Below are positions 51,722-62,927 of a stretch of 64,000 bases of DNA, one piece after another. The stretch is taken from positions 109,532,469-109,596,468 of the forward strand of contig CM043951.1 of the NCBI GenBank assembly GCA_014529385.2. The letters run 5' to 3'. Under the pieces are notes generated by a model, which ran no database searches, was not told where the DNA came from, and saw only the letters and a list, made by a program, of their open reading frames with translations. The stretch comes from Adiantum capillus-veneris (Eukaryota; Streptophyta; Polypodiopsida; Polypodiales; Pteridaceae). Every line of letters starts with the position of its first letter. The stretch's first letter is position 1. The translations under genes were made by a program, and so were the position numbers.

Positions 51722-52368
51722 TGTAACATTTAATGGCCTAGTAGCTTGTGTGTAGCGGAAAATAGCATAGATATAGTGAGCATTTCATTAGACTAAATTC
51801 CTAATGAGCATATCAAGAGTGCTTGGATGGAGAGAGCAACAAAAAGAATAACACCTAGCTAGATAGGCATGAACAATACTTCAAAAGAGAGAGAATTTAA
51901 GCTATTGACAACAGTTGAGGACTGGATTTACATGGAGCCGGTCCCCCCTCCAAAAGGCTTTATATTATAGGTTTCCCCCACATCAAGGGAGACATTTTAC
52001 AATACAATTCTTTGTTTTCCCTTTAATAACTAGCTAGTGCAATGAAGATGGAAGCTTCAAGCACTAAGAAAAAACTTACAAAACACAACATCAATTCCCT
52101 TACGGTCTCAGACCCAAGACCTCACACACCTTCGAAGATGATGAGAGCTAGCGGGGTATGAGAGTAGATTGAGAGAAAGAAGGAGTAGTCCTATAATAAA
52201 GAAGTATATCTCCTCACATAATCACTCATACTATCTTAGTATAGCTTAGTAGTTAGCATGGTAGTGGAGATGAGTAGGAATTGAAGCTTGGTTGTACTTC
52301 CGCGTATTAAATGACGAGTTTAACATGAGAAAATCATTTAGGAGAACTAGATATTAGTTATTATGACA
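51722..52368 (-). mobile_element. 647-bp solo-LTR-like insertion in the Tat-type pol
   Basis: The insert begins TGTAACATTT and ends TTATTATGACA (TG...CA). It is flanked by AGGAG and AGGTG, a target duplication with one change. Removing it restores the pol reading frame. It has no ORF. Its last 63 bp match 696-758. Strand is uncertain; no promoter was recognised. Confidence 0.65.
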
Positions 52369-53810
52369 AGGTGTGTCTTTATAAGTGACTAAATCTGCTA
52401 GGGTATCCCGAGTACTCTCTTCCACCAAAAAGGTGAACTGAAACTCCTGAAGTTCAATAACCCATTTCATCACTGTTTTTGATATATTTGAATGATTAAA
52501 CCGATGGGGAAGGAATGAATAACTGGTGAGATAGGTGAACGACCTTTGCAATAAGTAGTATCTAAATCGTCTGCAAGCATAAACCATACTCGTCTCATCA
52601 ACAATTCAATTTCAGAGAAATCTCTTTCATGAGGTGTTTTAACTCTGCTAGCATAATGAACAGGCTTCATGTACTGAGATTCCTTCCCCTTTTCCAATAG
52701 CATGGCCCCAATGGCATCATTTCCCACTGATGGGTTAACCTAAAACTCCTTTTCCCAGTTAGGATCTTGCATAATGGGTAGTGTACTCAAAACTTCTTTG
52801 ACTCTATCAAAAACATTGTCACAATCACGAGACCGCTCCAAGGGATCATTCTTAACTGTTTGCTATAATGGATACAATAGCTGTGATGCCAAAGGTATGA
52901 AACGAGGCACATATTTGACCTTCTGTATGAAAGTGGCCAATTTTCTAGTATCTTTTGGAGATGATAGAAACAACAAAGCCTCCACTTTCTTTGGATCTGC
53001 TTCAATCCCATTTTCTGAAATCACATGCCCAAGAATCTTCACCCTTGGCTGCGCCAAATGACACTTCTTAGGGTTCAACTGACCCCCACATTCATCATAC
53101 CTTGCAAAAGTCATTTCAAGATTTTGAACATGCTCTTTCCTTGAACTGTATACACAGAAATCATCTATGAATCCCAAGGAACGGGGTAAGGACCCAATCC
53201 ACTTTTCTTTCAAAAGCTCTAGGCCTATTTGTCAACCCAAAAGGAAGGCAGCAAAAGAAAAAACAACCCCATAGCGTGATAAAAGCAGTTTTTTTTCGGT
53301 ATTCAGGAGCAAGGATAAGCTGAAAATATCCTAAAAATATCCTAAATAACCATCACAAACACTGCATCTTTCAAAGACATCCACTGCATCTAAAAGTTGA
53401 TCAATGAAAGGGAAAGGGTAAGGATCTTTCTTGGTCACTGCATTTAATGGCTTGTAGTCAACACAAACTCTCCAACGCCCATCTTTCTATGGAGTGACCA
53501 CTACAAGCCTCACCCATTCAACATTATCAACTGGCACAATGAACCCTGCATCCAAGAGTTTATCCACTTCTTCCTTTAAAGCATTCATTTTTTCCTTACA
53601 CATCCTTCTTAATTTCTCTCGTATTGGCTTTGCTCCTTCCACTAGCTCGATCTTCACATGATGCCCAACAAAACCCCTTATTTCTTGATATGAAGTGATG
53701 AAAAGATTTGGAAACTTTTCCAGCATTGCTAAGTAATCCCTTCTTTCTCCTTGTGTCAGATTGGCACTCAACATATTTTGAGTCAATTCTTTCTTCACTG
53801 GCAATTCATG
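52369..53810 (-). pseudogene. pol: Ty3/gypsy RT and RNase H of the Tat-type element
   Basis: RT begins near 53804: ELVEGAKPIREKLRRM, EEVDKLLDAGFIVPV, then after a stop KDGRWRVCVDYKPLNAVTKK (about 53486-53427). A damaged stretch follows; the catalytic box FIDDFCVYSS is intact at about 53168-53139, followed by HVQNLEMTFARYDECGGQLN and KILGHVISENGIEADPKKV. RNase H follows with VGNDAIGAMLLEKGKES (about 52727) and EIELLMRRVWFMLADD. Stops at about 53488, 53295 and 52859 break it. This lies in the expected place between protease and the second RNase H. Confidence 0.8.
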
Positions 53811-53826
53811 TTTAGGCTACATCAAC

Positions 53827-54500
53827 TCAAGTTACTCTAAACCCCGGTCTAAACGTCTTGAAGCATTTACATTCCCTGACACTTGCAACACCACCAATTT
53901 CTTTCTTCTCCTCGTCCAATAACAAGAATGATACTTCATCCTCATCACTGGAACTGGAAGCAGAACTAGTTTTTGAATCTTTAGAACTATCTTCACTGTT
54001 GACTTCAGATTCATCATTCTCACTCACATCTTCTAGTGTCATAGGTTGCTTGGTAGTCATTTCAAACACCCTCTTTTCACCCTTCCTGCCATACACACAG
54101 ATTGTGCCCTTGCCCCAATCTTGCACAACACCAACAACTCTCAACCAAGGCCGTCCCAAAATGAGAGGAAAAGTTCCCATGCCAACCGACATAACATGAA
54201 GCTTTACTATAACCTTCACGTTAAAGACTTCAACTTCCAAATTCTTAATCATCCCCAAACACTTCACTTGGCATGGTTTGCTAGTCGAATCTGAAACCCA
54301 GAGCTCCCGCATGTAATGAGACCCTACCTCTTGACACATGACTTTGTGATGACAGAAACTTGAGCACTTCTATCAATGTAGGACTCTCCCATGACCACAT
54401 CTTTGTGCAAAGCGTTCACCACAGGAAAAATGTCGAGTAACTCTCCCACAACCAACACTCTAACTTGTCCATGCTTCGACTCTTTCTTTGGATTCACTCA
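53827..54500 (-). pseudogene. pol: Gypsy retropepsin-like protease region
   Basis: A 170-aa ORF (53827-54339) with VKLHVMSVGMGTFPLILGRP and WLRVVGVVQDWGKGTI: the second half of a retroviral-type aspartic protease (I/L-L-G-R-P-W-L block). The active-site DSG/DTG half lies at 54340-54400 and reads broken (VLIEVLKFLSS-like), so activity is lost. The C-terminal part is acidic and Ser-rich (SEDSSKDSKTSSASSSSDED). Confidence 0.65.
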
Positions 54501-55900
54501 TGACTTCCACTACCTTTTGAATTTGGGAAGCATATACATCAACTGTTCGAAAGTACATTCTACTTTCCTCCCAACTAGATCTTCCTTTAAATTGTAAGCT
54601 GTTTGGCAATCTCCCCAAGGTAAATCTGCTACTTCAAGTCGTCTATGAGGTCTTCTCTTCCTCTTGGCTTCCGCACCTTCACCCTCTTTCTCTTTTCCTT
54701 TCTTTTTTCTAGGACCAAGAGAAGCATAGCCTTCCCTCTCTCTTTTGCCCATGGGTAGCATATTTGCTTCTTTCTTTTCAACTCATACAATACCCACATG
54801 AAAACCAGAGGTTGAGGCCTAATTTTCCTGCTTAGTACCTTGATCTTCTCGTATATCCAATGCATAACCATTAGCCCTGTTAGGAATCTGCTAGGGGAGT
54901 GGGAACATATCACCTCCCATCCTTGTTGGCTTTGAACAATAAGTGCTGATGTGACCAAGTTCACCACAGTTATAACAAGTAGGAATGAACCTCCTCTGCA
55001 GCTCAAAAAAGCCTTGTCCACGACCCGCATTAGCATTGGGTTGAGCTTCACATGCCTGGGCCATTCCTCTACCACGTCCACAACCACGACCACCTCCATG
55101 CACACTAAGTCGCAATTCCTGCATAATGGTCATCATGTCTTGCATATTTCTTATAATTGTTCAGTATTAGCAGCCCTTTGAGTAGGTTGGGCTCCACTCT
55201 TTGTCAGATTTTCCTCCTTTTGGCCACCATTATTTTGTACAAGGACTGCTTTCCCATACTCATTAAGTCTTTGAGCCTTACATTCTTTCTCCCTAGCGAT
55301 AGTGACTGCCTCCTCAAAGGCTTGAACTTCATACTTTCTTTTAAGTTGGCCACAAAATGGTCCTTCTTTAACATGGATGGAGGAATTTCATTTCCTAAAG
55401 CTCGGGCCCATTTATCCCATAAACGGGTGAACTGCATGACAAAATCCTCAACACTCTGATTACCCTTTTGAGTGTACCCCAAAATTTCATGTCAAACTTC
55501 ATAAGGTACTTTAATGGATGTGTATTGTGCCAGGAAATCTTGCTTCAACTGTCCAAAACTACCCCTGGAGTTTGTGCATGCACCAACTCTTCATGATTGG
55601 AACTAAACTTTTGCCTCATCCTATAAACTGTATCGCAACAACCGCAACAATATAGCTTGGTCTAGTATATTTCACAGTATTGACTTACAATTTTTTCATA
55701 AAAGTTAGTGCATTCTCATTAGGTAATCCATGCAACTTTGGGAACTCATCCGTGATGTTTGATTGCCACAAAAACACTTACATGTGACGTCGAAAGCTCA
55801 AGGGATGTGGATGGATCACTCCAGTACCTAATCCATGTCACACTGGGTAAGCCAAACCCTAGTGCAAGGCTTCAGAAAACCTCACAACCCTCCAAAGCTA
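54500..55900 (-). pseudogene. gag: Gypsy gag of the Tat-type element
   Basis: Read right to left: SFGQLKQDFLAQYTSIKVPY near 55570, then the ORF 55204-55482 with GNQSVEDFVMQFTRLWDKWA and FVANLKESMKFKPLRRQ, the capsid region of a Ty3/gypsy Gag. A Gly/Arg-rich linker and one intact CCHC knuckle CYNCGELGHISTYC follow at 54981-54940. A Lys/Glu-rich tail (KKKGKEKEGEGAEAKRKRR) leads toward the protease. Frame changes near 55200 and 54890. It is preceded on the right by the primer site at 56042. Confidence 0.75.
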
Positions 55901-56041
55901 CAATTCAATTATACGACCGTCTCAAGTGTTGTTCACAATTTGCACATACATAGGCAGTTGTCCATAAGGACCCACATCCCTTTTACATTCTCTGCCTGCA
56001 GAATAGACATATTTCATAGGAATTGAAGCATAGGAGCACTT

Positions 56042-56647
56042 GCTCCTCAGTGGGGGCACCAAAAACAATGTTAGTTTGCAAACAAGAAGGAAAACAAATG
56101 CCTCTATAGTCTTGCACGAGCCACACCGTCGGAAGGAAGAACTATTACACGGCCGAAAAAACTTGTGGTAAATGTCTGTAGAGATTTATGAAAAACCCTT
56201 CAAGCATGAAACACACTCAAAATCAGGAGAAACAAAGGGCATCATGACAAAAGCTTGTCTTGTAGAGATGTCCGTAGAGTATCCATAGGCAAAAAAGAGA
56301 TGAGAAATGAAGAAGTTATGGCCACTGAAACATGGAGGTGTCCTTTCACTTGCTAAAAAATGAGCTCTCTAGAAGTTTTCCAGGTGTTGTAGCTATTAAA
56401 ATGGGGACCCTCTTATCTTTTATTCTCCAAAAAATCTTCTCTCTCTTTTGAGTCGACAAGGCTTCATTTTTAGGCACCTTTGAATTGGTTCAATTTTGGA
56501 TTTTTGGGTGAAAAATGAGGTGTCTGTGACCCTTTGACCAAGGAATGGGGTGGAGGAAAGTGGCCACTGGACCCAAAGGGATGTCTAGGTGCCTGACCAG
56601 CTGAGTGTGCACTCAAAAAATACGCTATTTCTCTCCCATGTCCCAAA
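56042..56647 (-). mobile_element. Primer site and truncated 5' LTR of the Tat-type element
   Basis: The minus strand reads TGGTGCCCCCACTGAGGAGC (56042-56061), 7 bp from the LTR end at 56069. The LTR matches 48578-49148 up to CTCTCCCATG at 56640, then stops; about 660 bp of its 5' part are missing. The neighbouring gypsy integrase starts there, so a deletion or recombination joined two elements. Confidence 0.7.
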
Positions 56648-57290
56648 TTTTGGAACACAGCTCTCTAGAGGTGATTATCGAACTTTCAATCTATGTCACT
56701 AATGATACTAGCTGGAAGACCATAGAGTCTATATATATTCTCTATAAATAGCCGTGCTAATTTTAATGTCTTAATTGTAGTCTTAGTGGGAATGAATCAA
56801 CACATCTTTTTTAGACGGTCTACAATTACCCATATGGCATCATGGCCACGGTTTGTATTATAGGTAGTCCTACTACAAAATACATAGAGATACTCTCCCA
56901 CTTACCTTGCGGAATCTCGAAAGGATGTACAAGGCCATCTACCTTGAGGCGCTCTGCCTTATGAACCTGGCATTGTTGGCAGTTTAGTACGTACTCTTGA
57001 ACATCATGATGTAAGCCTGGCCAATAAAGTTGTCATCGAACTAAGGCATACGTCTTATAAATACCTGGATGACTAGCACTTGGACTATCGTGACACTCAA
57101 ATAATATTTGGTGCCTAGTGTCTGAGTCCTTTGGCACACATACTCTACCTTTGTGGAGTAAGTATCCATCATCAATGAAAAAATTATTCCATCTCTTAAG
57201 CTCGTCCTGAGTAGGAGCGGAGCTCTATGCATTGGAGTTTTTTTCTGCACGTGCAGAAACATGTTGATCTGGCTGTGCAGAGACATGTGA
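56648..57290 (-). pseudogene. pol: Second gypsy element: integrase, truncated
   Basis: HHCC zinc finger: ECHDSPSASHPGIYKTYALV, then LYWPGLHHDVQEYVLNCQQC (57100-56960). The core continues with WESISMYFVVGLP, where the first catalytic Asp (normally M-D-F-V/I) is Tyr-Phe, and later IESSIITSRELCSKIWD, ending at 56652 at the junction with the Tat-type LTR. The rest of integrase and the 3' LTR are lost. Confidence 0.75.
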
Positions 57291-58125
57291 GTGTGAGGGA
57301 TCCCTTCTTAAAACTACACTCCACACTTTAGCATATGACTGATCTTGTGCATAGTTTCCACGTAATGACTCCAAAAATTCACTCTTTATTTTTGTGAAAG
57401 CAAGTGAATTAATATGAGGTATCGAGCTTAGTGCACCCGCTACTACATTATATTGCCCTTTGCAATATTGTAGCTTACAATTATAATCTTGAAGGATCTC
57501 CACCCATCTAGCTTTACGACCCTTCAAGTTCGTTTGAGTAGTAAACCATTTTATACTCTCATGGTCAAAAACCACTTCAAGCTCGGCACCATATAAATAG
57601 TGTCGCCACTTTTGTAAAGCGTGAACTATGGCATAGAGCTCCCTCTCATAGACAAAATATTAATTATGTTGAGCTCTATCCAGTTTTTTACTTTCAAATT
57701 CTATAGGTCCTCCCTCCTGAAGAGGTACCGCACCAATGGCTTTATCACTAGCATCAGTCTCTACCACAAATGGCTTAAGTGGGTCAATGATTGCTAGGAT
57801 GGGAGCAGTGGCTACAGATACCTTGGGCTGTTCAAAACTACATTGTTGGGCTTCTTCTCAAGAAAAGGTCTTACCTTTTGCTTTAAGTTGATCCGTCATA
57901 GGAACATCAAGTTTTGCATAATCATGGATATATTGTCGATAAAATCTAGCCATTCCTGATAAGATTTGAAGCTCCTCAACCGTGTTGGGATGTGGCCATA
58001 GAAGAATGGCAGCGACCTTGTCAGTGTCCATCTTGATGCCACAGTAAGAGATCACATGACTGAGGTAATGTATCTCTATTTTAAAGAAATCACACTTGCT
58101 TGTCTTAGCATACATGGTGTGTGTG
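57225..58125 (-). pseudogene. pol: Second gypsy element: RT end and RNase H
   Basis: ORF 57858-58115: SKCDFFKIEIHYLSHVISYC, then MARFYRQYIHDYAKLDVPMT, the RT thumb. After a stop, VVETDASDKAIGAVPLQEGG (about 57765) gives the RNase H D-A-S motif, then NYFVYERELYAIVHALQKWR, and ORF 57225-57575 starts VFDHESIKWFTTQTNLKGRK, all standard Ty3/gypsy RNase H with intact TDAS, YERE-type and DH blocks. It ends in an unusual His/Ser-rich stretch (HSHVSAQPDQHVSARAEK) before integrase. Confidence 0.8.
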
Positions 58126-58128
58126 TAG

Positions 58129-58770
58129 CTATTCGAATAATAATTGTAGGTGTTCTATGTGTTCATCTTCAATCTTACTGTAAATGATAATGTCATCATT
58201 AAAAACCACATCAAATTTTCTAAGATAGGGACGTAAGACACTAACCATGAGTGTCATAAATGTAGCTGGATCATTGGCTAAACAAAAAGACATAACCAAA
58301 AATTCAAATTGCTCGAACCGTGTTCTAAAGGCAGTCTTAGAGATATCTTGCAAAAGGATACACACTTGGTGGTATCTTGAATGAAGATCTATCTTTGTAT
58401 AGTATCTTGCCCCATGGAGTTGATCAAACAACTCATCCACTTGAGGCATAGGATACTTGTTCTTGATGGTTATGGTGTTTAATCCACGATTATCTACGCG
58501 CATGCGCATAGTACCATCTTTCTTTTTTACCAATAGAATTGGCAATGCCCAAGGCGAAGTGCCAAGTCTAATAAAACCACGAGTGAGGTAGTTATCCAAC
58601 TGACACTCAACCTCCTTGGCCTCACTAACACTCATACGATAAGGTGGTTTACTCACCGGTTTAGTGTTCGACATGAAATCTATGCCATGTTGCACATCAC
58701 GTGTAGGGGGTAAACCCGGTGGTAAATCACTTGAGAATACATCACTATACTCCGTGAGTAAGTGACTCAT
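58129..58770 (-). CDS. pol: Second gypsy element: reverse transcriptase, long intact ORF
   Basis: 213 aa open. FSSDLPPGLPPTRDVQHGID starts the domain; PYRMSVSEAKEVECQL, WALPILLVKKKDGTMRMRVD, YPMPQVDELFDQLHGARYYT and KIDLHSRYHQV follow, and the catalytic box VVFNDDIIIYS near the end keeps both Asp. F-x-D-D fits Ty3/gypsy. It is interrupted from the thumb by a stop at 58126-58128. This is the best preserved RT in the window, but the element around it is dead: protease and gag carry stops and integrase is truncated. Confidence 0.8.
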   Translation of the reverse strand: MSHLLTEYSDVFSSDLPPGLPPTRDVQHGIDFMSNTKPVSKPPYRMSVSEAKEVECQLDNYLTRGFIRLGTSPWALPILLVKKKDGTMRMRVDNRGLNTITIKNKYPMPQVDELFDQLHGARYYTKIDLHSRYHQVCILLQDISKTAFRTRFEQFEFLVMSFCLANDPATFMTLMVSVLRPYLRKFDVVFNDDIIIYSKIEDEHIEHLQLLFE

Positions 58771-58804
58771 CTTTTGCGGTGCAAAAGGAGAAAGTAAACT
58801 AGAG

Positions 58805-60017
58805 TTATGCTAGGATGGAGAATCTTGTAAGTTCCTTTACTATTTGTTTTGCAAAAATTGCACGTTTCTCATAATAATTAGAATTGAGATCACTTTGCTC
58901 TTTAGAATTGTTAGCACTTTGCTTTTCATTAAAATTCATTTCACTTTGCAAACCATAACTAGAATCCACAACATTTTGCTCTTGAGAATTCACAAGACTT
59001 GGAGACAAACAGTAACACAAAAAAATTCATCTATTAAATCTGCTTTCTGTAAAATAGAAAGCTCGGCTGAACATATAAGAGGTGCAGATGGTATATTTTT
59101 CTCACCAAGGAAAAGCACATGTTTACCATTGGCCATAAACGATAAAGAGTTGTGTTTGTAACTAGTGTGCAATGTGTTTCCTAAACCATGCAGCCACTCC
59201 CGTCCTAAAACTACATTAGCACGGTCCATGTTCATAACTTGAAAGTCAAGGGTCATCGTATGATCTTGAACAATAATCTCAACCCCTTGAACTACTGTGT
59301 CCCATACTTCTTTATCATTTCCTAAAATTTGCTCTACCGCATACTTGTGGGAGTGGGGAGTCTGTGTAAGCTTCAATTTCTTGAATAGCTTATAGCTAGG
59401 GAGTTATGAGCTGCACCATCATCCACTAAAATACGAACACGTTGTCCATTAATAGTTCCATGCATGCGAATCAACTCATGTGGGCCAAAGGTGGGCTGCC
59501 ACATTAAAGCAGGCACACAACACTTGTGATTTTCTTCCATATGAAGAACATCTACAACACAATATTTAGGGGATGAATCTAATGTGAGGTCTTGCACCAT
59601 GTGCATGGCCTTTTCTTTGCCTTGCAAAAGAGAAAAATCCTTCTTGTTATGCTGGTCCCAAAGACATCTAAAACACAAATTGTGTTTCTTTGGACGCTCA
59701 AAATCGACAGTGCTGGGAGACCCACATGGAGTATCTCGTGATTGCTTAGGCTTCTTAGCCTCTTGAGGGCATGGAGAGGTAGGTTGTCTCTTGTTCCTCT
59801 TGGAATGTGTGGGAGATCTACCTTGCCATTGGTTCTTAGCCAAATTTTCCAAAGTTTCTGGATGTTGGGTCTTGATATGAAGATGATAGTCTTTGTCAAG
59901 ACCCCTATTGAAACCCTGTATCTTTTGGAATTCATCTTTAACTTCTAATTTTAATATGATTTCTCGGTACTTAGAAAGATACTGAGTGAGAGGAGAGGCT
60001 AGACATGCAGCATGCAT
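58805..60017 (-). pseudogene. gag-pol: Second gypsy element: Gag C-terminus and protease
   Basis: ORF 59373-60017 (214 aa): end of capsid (ILKLEVKDEFQKIQGFNRGL), basic linker, zinc knuckle CFRCLWDQHNKKDF with the last Cys replaced by Phe, and the protease active site ILVDDGAAHNSLA, where the usual D-S-G is D-D-G. The protease continues after a frameshift in ORF 58990-59376 with MNMDRANVVLGREWLHGLG. Both key substitutions argue against activity. Confidence 0.75.
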
Positions 60018-60657
60018 CCCATGCTAACCAATACTTATCTTCTTTATTGGAGTCCAAAAAATCTTCAGAGAAAGAAGCTTGAAACGTAGCCCAAGACTGA
60101 GGATGAGCATCTATTGGAAATGTCATCCACCACTTATAGGACTTGCTTTTAAGAGATAACCTTGTTTCCACAATTGTCTTAATATCTAGAGTGTGTCTCA
60201 GCCTATGAATATCACTCCATTTCTGTAAGAACATATTGACCGCATCCTTGTTGTGATCATGCTCTTCACCGTGAAACTAAGGAATGGTGATATTCTAAAG
60301 TAATGCATTGCTACCTTTGGCATCTTCTCAAGCACTTGCCTCATGGACTCTTTGAGTCGTGTGAGCTTGGGTTCCTTGAACCATGCCACCTGGAGCTCCT
60401 TGAGCCATCTGTGAGTTCATAAATTTCACAAGTAGCTCAGTAAGGTTTGTAACATTTGCATTTAATGGAGAGAGGTTGCGTTCAAGTACACTTTGGCGAT
60501 TTTTCTAAGTCTTGAAAGCAATCATATATACAAGGCCATGATCTCCTAGATCATCATCGTCATGCATATTAATGTCGAGAGCACCTGTGGTTATCGGATT
60601 TTGATGTTGTGCTCAAAATAAAAAATGTGTGAAGGTGGGATATCCTCATCGGCCATG
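59971..60657 (-). pseudogene. gag: Second gypsy element: Gag N-terminus
   Basis: The likely start is MADEDIPPSHIFYFEHN at 60657. MVQGTQAHTTQRVHEA and, after stops, FHGEEHDHNKDAVNMFLQKW follow. ORF 59971-60234 reads LKSKSYKWWMTFPIDAHPQS, the W-W-x-x-F capsid block of gypsy Gag. Stops at about 60590, 60325 and 60280. Upstream (right) no LTR or primer site could be identified. Confidence 0.65.
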
Positions 60658-60659
60658 GT

Positions 60660-61348
60660 AAACACACGCTAAATAGAGAGAAAAAAATATCACCTTGTAC
60701 CTTATAAAGCTTGAAGTCATGTTGTTTAAGCTCAATGGATTTTGTGTTGCATGCAATTCTTGCCTTGCCGAAGTTGTAGTGCTTCAAGCCATGTTCTTCC
60801 TATGAACACCTTCATTGATTCTTCACAAAAACTCGTCGTTTTGTGAAGTCTTCTGCTCACTTGTGAAGCTTCTTTCTTGAAGAAAAATGAATTTTGAAAG
60901 AAAACTTGCGTTTCTCCAAGGAGTGAAAAGGAAGGGTGAAACTACTTCCTCGAAGCGAGTCTTACCATACCCCGAGCAATCTTTTCCGAGCAAGCCCAAA
61001 TCCGAGCAAAGTATGTGGGTTTGAGTGTACATGTAATCTATGTCTTAGGTAACAAGGAAATAGAAAAATTAGCTTACATAAACAACACATCTAATACATA
61101 GTATAATGGTTCAGGTTGCCACGTGGTACCACTTTCTTCTTCTTCTATATTTTGTGCTACAAGTGCTGCCAGGTCTGCGTGGTGGGCATTGAAAGCGGTG
61201 CACACGTTTCCAATTACTGCCTAAGCTAAAATAGGCCAATTATATTTCTTTTAACATAGACTCAATAGAAGCACTCAATTTTCAAAAAAAAAGAAAAGGA
61301 AGAATCTTTGGAGATACCTTTGAAGTCTATAGTTATAAATAAAGTTTT
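60660..61348. other. Non-coding; 5' part of second gypsy not resolved
   Basis: No gene. It should contain the leader and possibly an LTR of the second gypsy element, but no duplicated ends or tRNA primer site were found. Confidence 0.3.
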
Positions 61349-61456
61349 AGTGCACTAATTTTAGAGGCACAACATCAATTTTTTAGTGCACTAATTTTAG
61401 AAGCACATCATCAATTTTTTAGTGCAGTAATTTTAGAAGCACGGCATCAATTTTTT
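61349..61456 (+). repeat. 36-bp minisatellite, three copies
   Basis: Units start at 61349, 61385 and 61421, each AGTGCASTAATTTTAGARGC followed by ACNNCATCAATTTTTT. The third has three differences. Confidence 0.9.
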
Positions 61457-62210
61457 AGGTGTTTTTTTTTGGAGAGAGTCTCTTTCTCTCTCTGTCACAA
61501 GTGGCCTCATCCTTTTCAATTAAGGTGTCATAGATGGGGTGGCCATGGTGGATGGAGGTGCATGTGTGTGTGTGTGTGTGTGTGTGTGGAGGCCTGACTT
61601 GGACAACGTTCTGTGTGTATGTGTGAGTGTGTGAGCGTGAGTGCAAGAGAGAAGAGTGGGATTATCATGCTTTGCAGCTAAAATGGGAGAGAGAAGAAAG
61701 CCCTTGCTTTGTGTGCAGTCAGATTTCTACGTGCAGTCTTGCGTATGTACCACTACGCTCTCTCCGCACCCTCTCTCTTCTGGCCACATGCGCCTGGGCA
61801 CTGGACACACTCTCTCTCATCAATGCATGATCAAGGCTCCTGGATCTCTCTTCCGCTATCTCTGCATCAATGAAGAGAGACAATAGTCTCTTTCTCTCTG
61901 ATTTCTTTAGATCGGCACAGGAGAGAGGCAGCTTCGTTGTGTATGCCTAGAGGGCGAGGAGGCAAGGAGCGCAAGGACCGCACGTCGACGTGCATACCTA
62001 CACCCCCCTCTTTTTTTTAATTCATAGTAGCGATTAACTTTAAGATTTGTTGGTCTATATTTTTGACGATGGTGGGTATTTTTACAGCTCTTTAGTGAAT
62101 ATAGATCGTCATCGTCCCTTCCTCTCCCTGTATTGTCCCTTCCGCCCCGTGTACCTGGGCTACAATGTTCTTGCCAGCGTTGCCATGGCAGAATACCATG
62201 CCTTGCTTGG
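61457..62210. other. Non-coding with GT/CT microsatellites and one palindrome copy
   Basis: (GT)13 at 61563-61588. Frames at 61627-61886 are low complexity. GCACGTCGACGTGC at 61980-61993, extended to GCATACCTACA (62002), is a partial copy of the 32-bp palindrome found in the fold-back region. Confidence 0.5.
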
Positions 62211-62927
62211 GGTCAAATTTTACAATATTTAGTGTAAATACCGACAAAAGCTTCAAATTTTGACGTAAAAACCGATCAACTTTCAACTTTGCCCTTATTT
62301 TCTTTGGTTAGGAAAAATGTTTTTTTAAAGCCCTAAGGTGCTCCTCTTGACCCTCTTGTAGGTATGCACGTCGACGTGCATACCTACAAGAGGGTCAAGA
62401 GGAGCACCTTAGGGCTTAAAAAAAACATTTTTCCTAACAAAAGGAAATTAGGGCAAAGTTGAAAGTTGACCTCTTGACACTCTTGTAGGTATGCACGTAA
62501 AAAGAGGGTCAAGAGGAGCACCTTAGGGCTTAAAAAAAACATTTTTCCTAACAAAAGAAAATAAGGGAAAAGTTGAAAGTTGACCTCTTGACTACAAGAG
62601 GCAAAGTTGAAAGTTGACACTCTTGTAGGTATGCACGTCAACGTGCATACCTACAAGACGTGCATACCTACAAGAGTGTCAAGAGGTCTACTTTCAACTT
62701 TGCCCTTATTTCCTTTTGTTAGGAAAAATGTTTTTTTAAAGCCCTAAGGTGCTCCTCTTGACCCTCTCGCGACGTGACGTCGCGAGGGTCAAGAGGAGCA
62801 CCTTAGGGCTTAAAAAAACATTTTTCCTAACAAAAGGAAATAAGGGCAAAGTTGAAAGTTAATCGGTTTTTAGGTCAAAATCTGAAGCTTTTGCCGGTAT
62901 GTACACTAAATATTGTAAAATTTGACC
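62211..62927. mobile_element. Fold-back element of nested palindromes (717 bp)
   Basis: Outer ends are inverted repeats: 62211 GGTCAAATTTTACAATATTT and the complementary 62908-62927, with similarity running inward for about 150 bp. Inside are a near-perfect 194-bp palindrome (62276-62469, centre CGTC/GACG), a second palindrome at 62624-62655 and a third around CGCGACG-TGA-CGTCGCG (62768-62784, arms from about 62691 to 62861). One module (TTTCAACTTTGCCCTTAT, GTTAGGAAAAATG, GCCCTAAGGTGCTCCTCTTG) is present four or more times in alternating orientation. No coding. The class is unknown; it resembles fold-back DNA transposons. No target duplication was recognised. Confidence 0.75.
62357..62388. 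repeat. 32-bp perfect palindrome
   Basis: TGTAGGTATGCACGTC and its exact reverse complement. Near copies lie at 62624-62655 (one changed central pair) and 63116-63147 (ATCGAT centre, one arm mismatch), with partial copies at 61980-62002 and 62484-62498. Confidence 0.95.

Noticed and set aside
54046-54597. + strand ORFs across the 54-kb region
   Set aside because: Antisense shadows of the gypsy protease/gag remnant.
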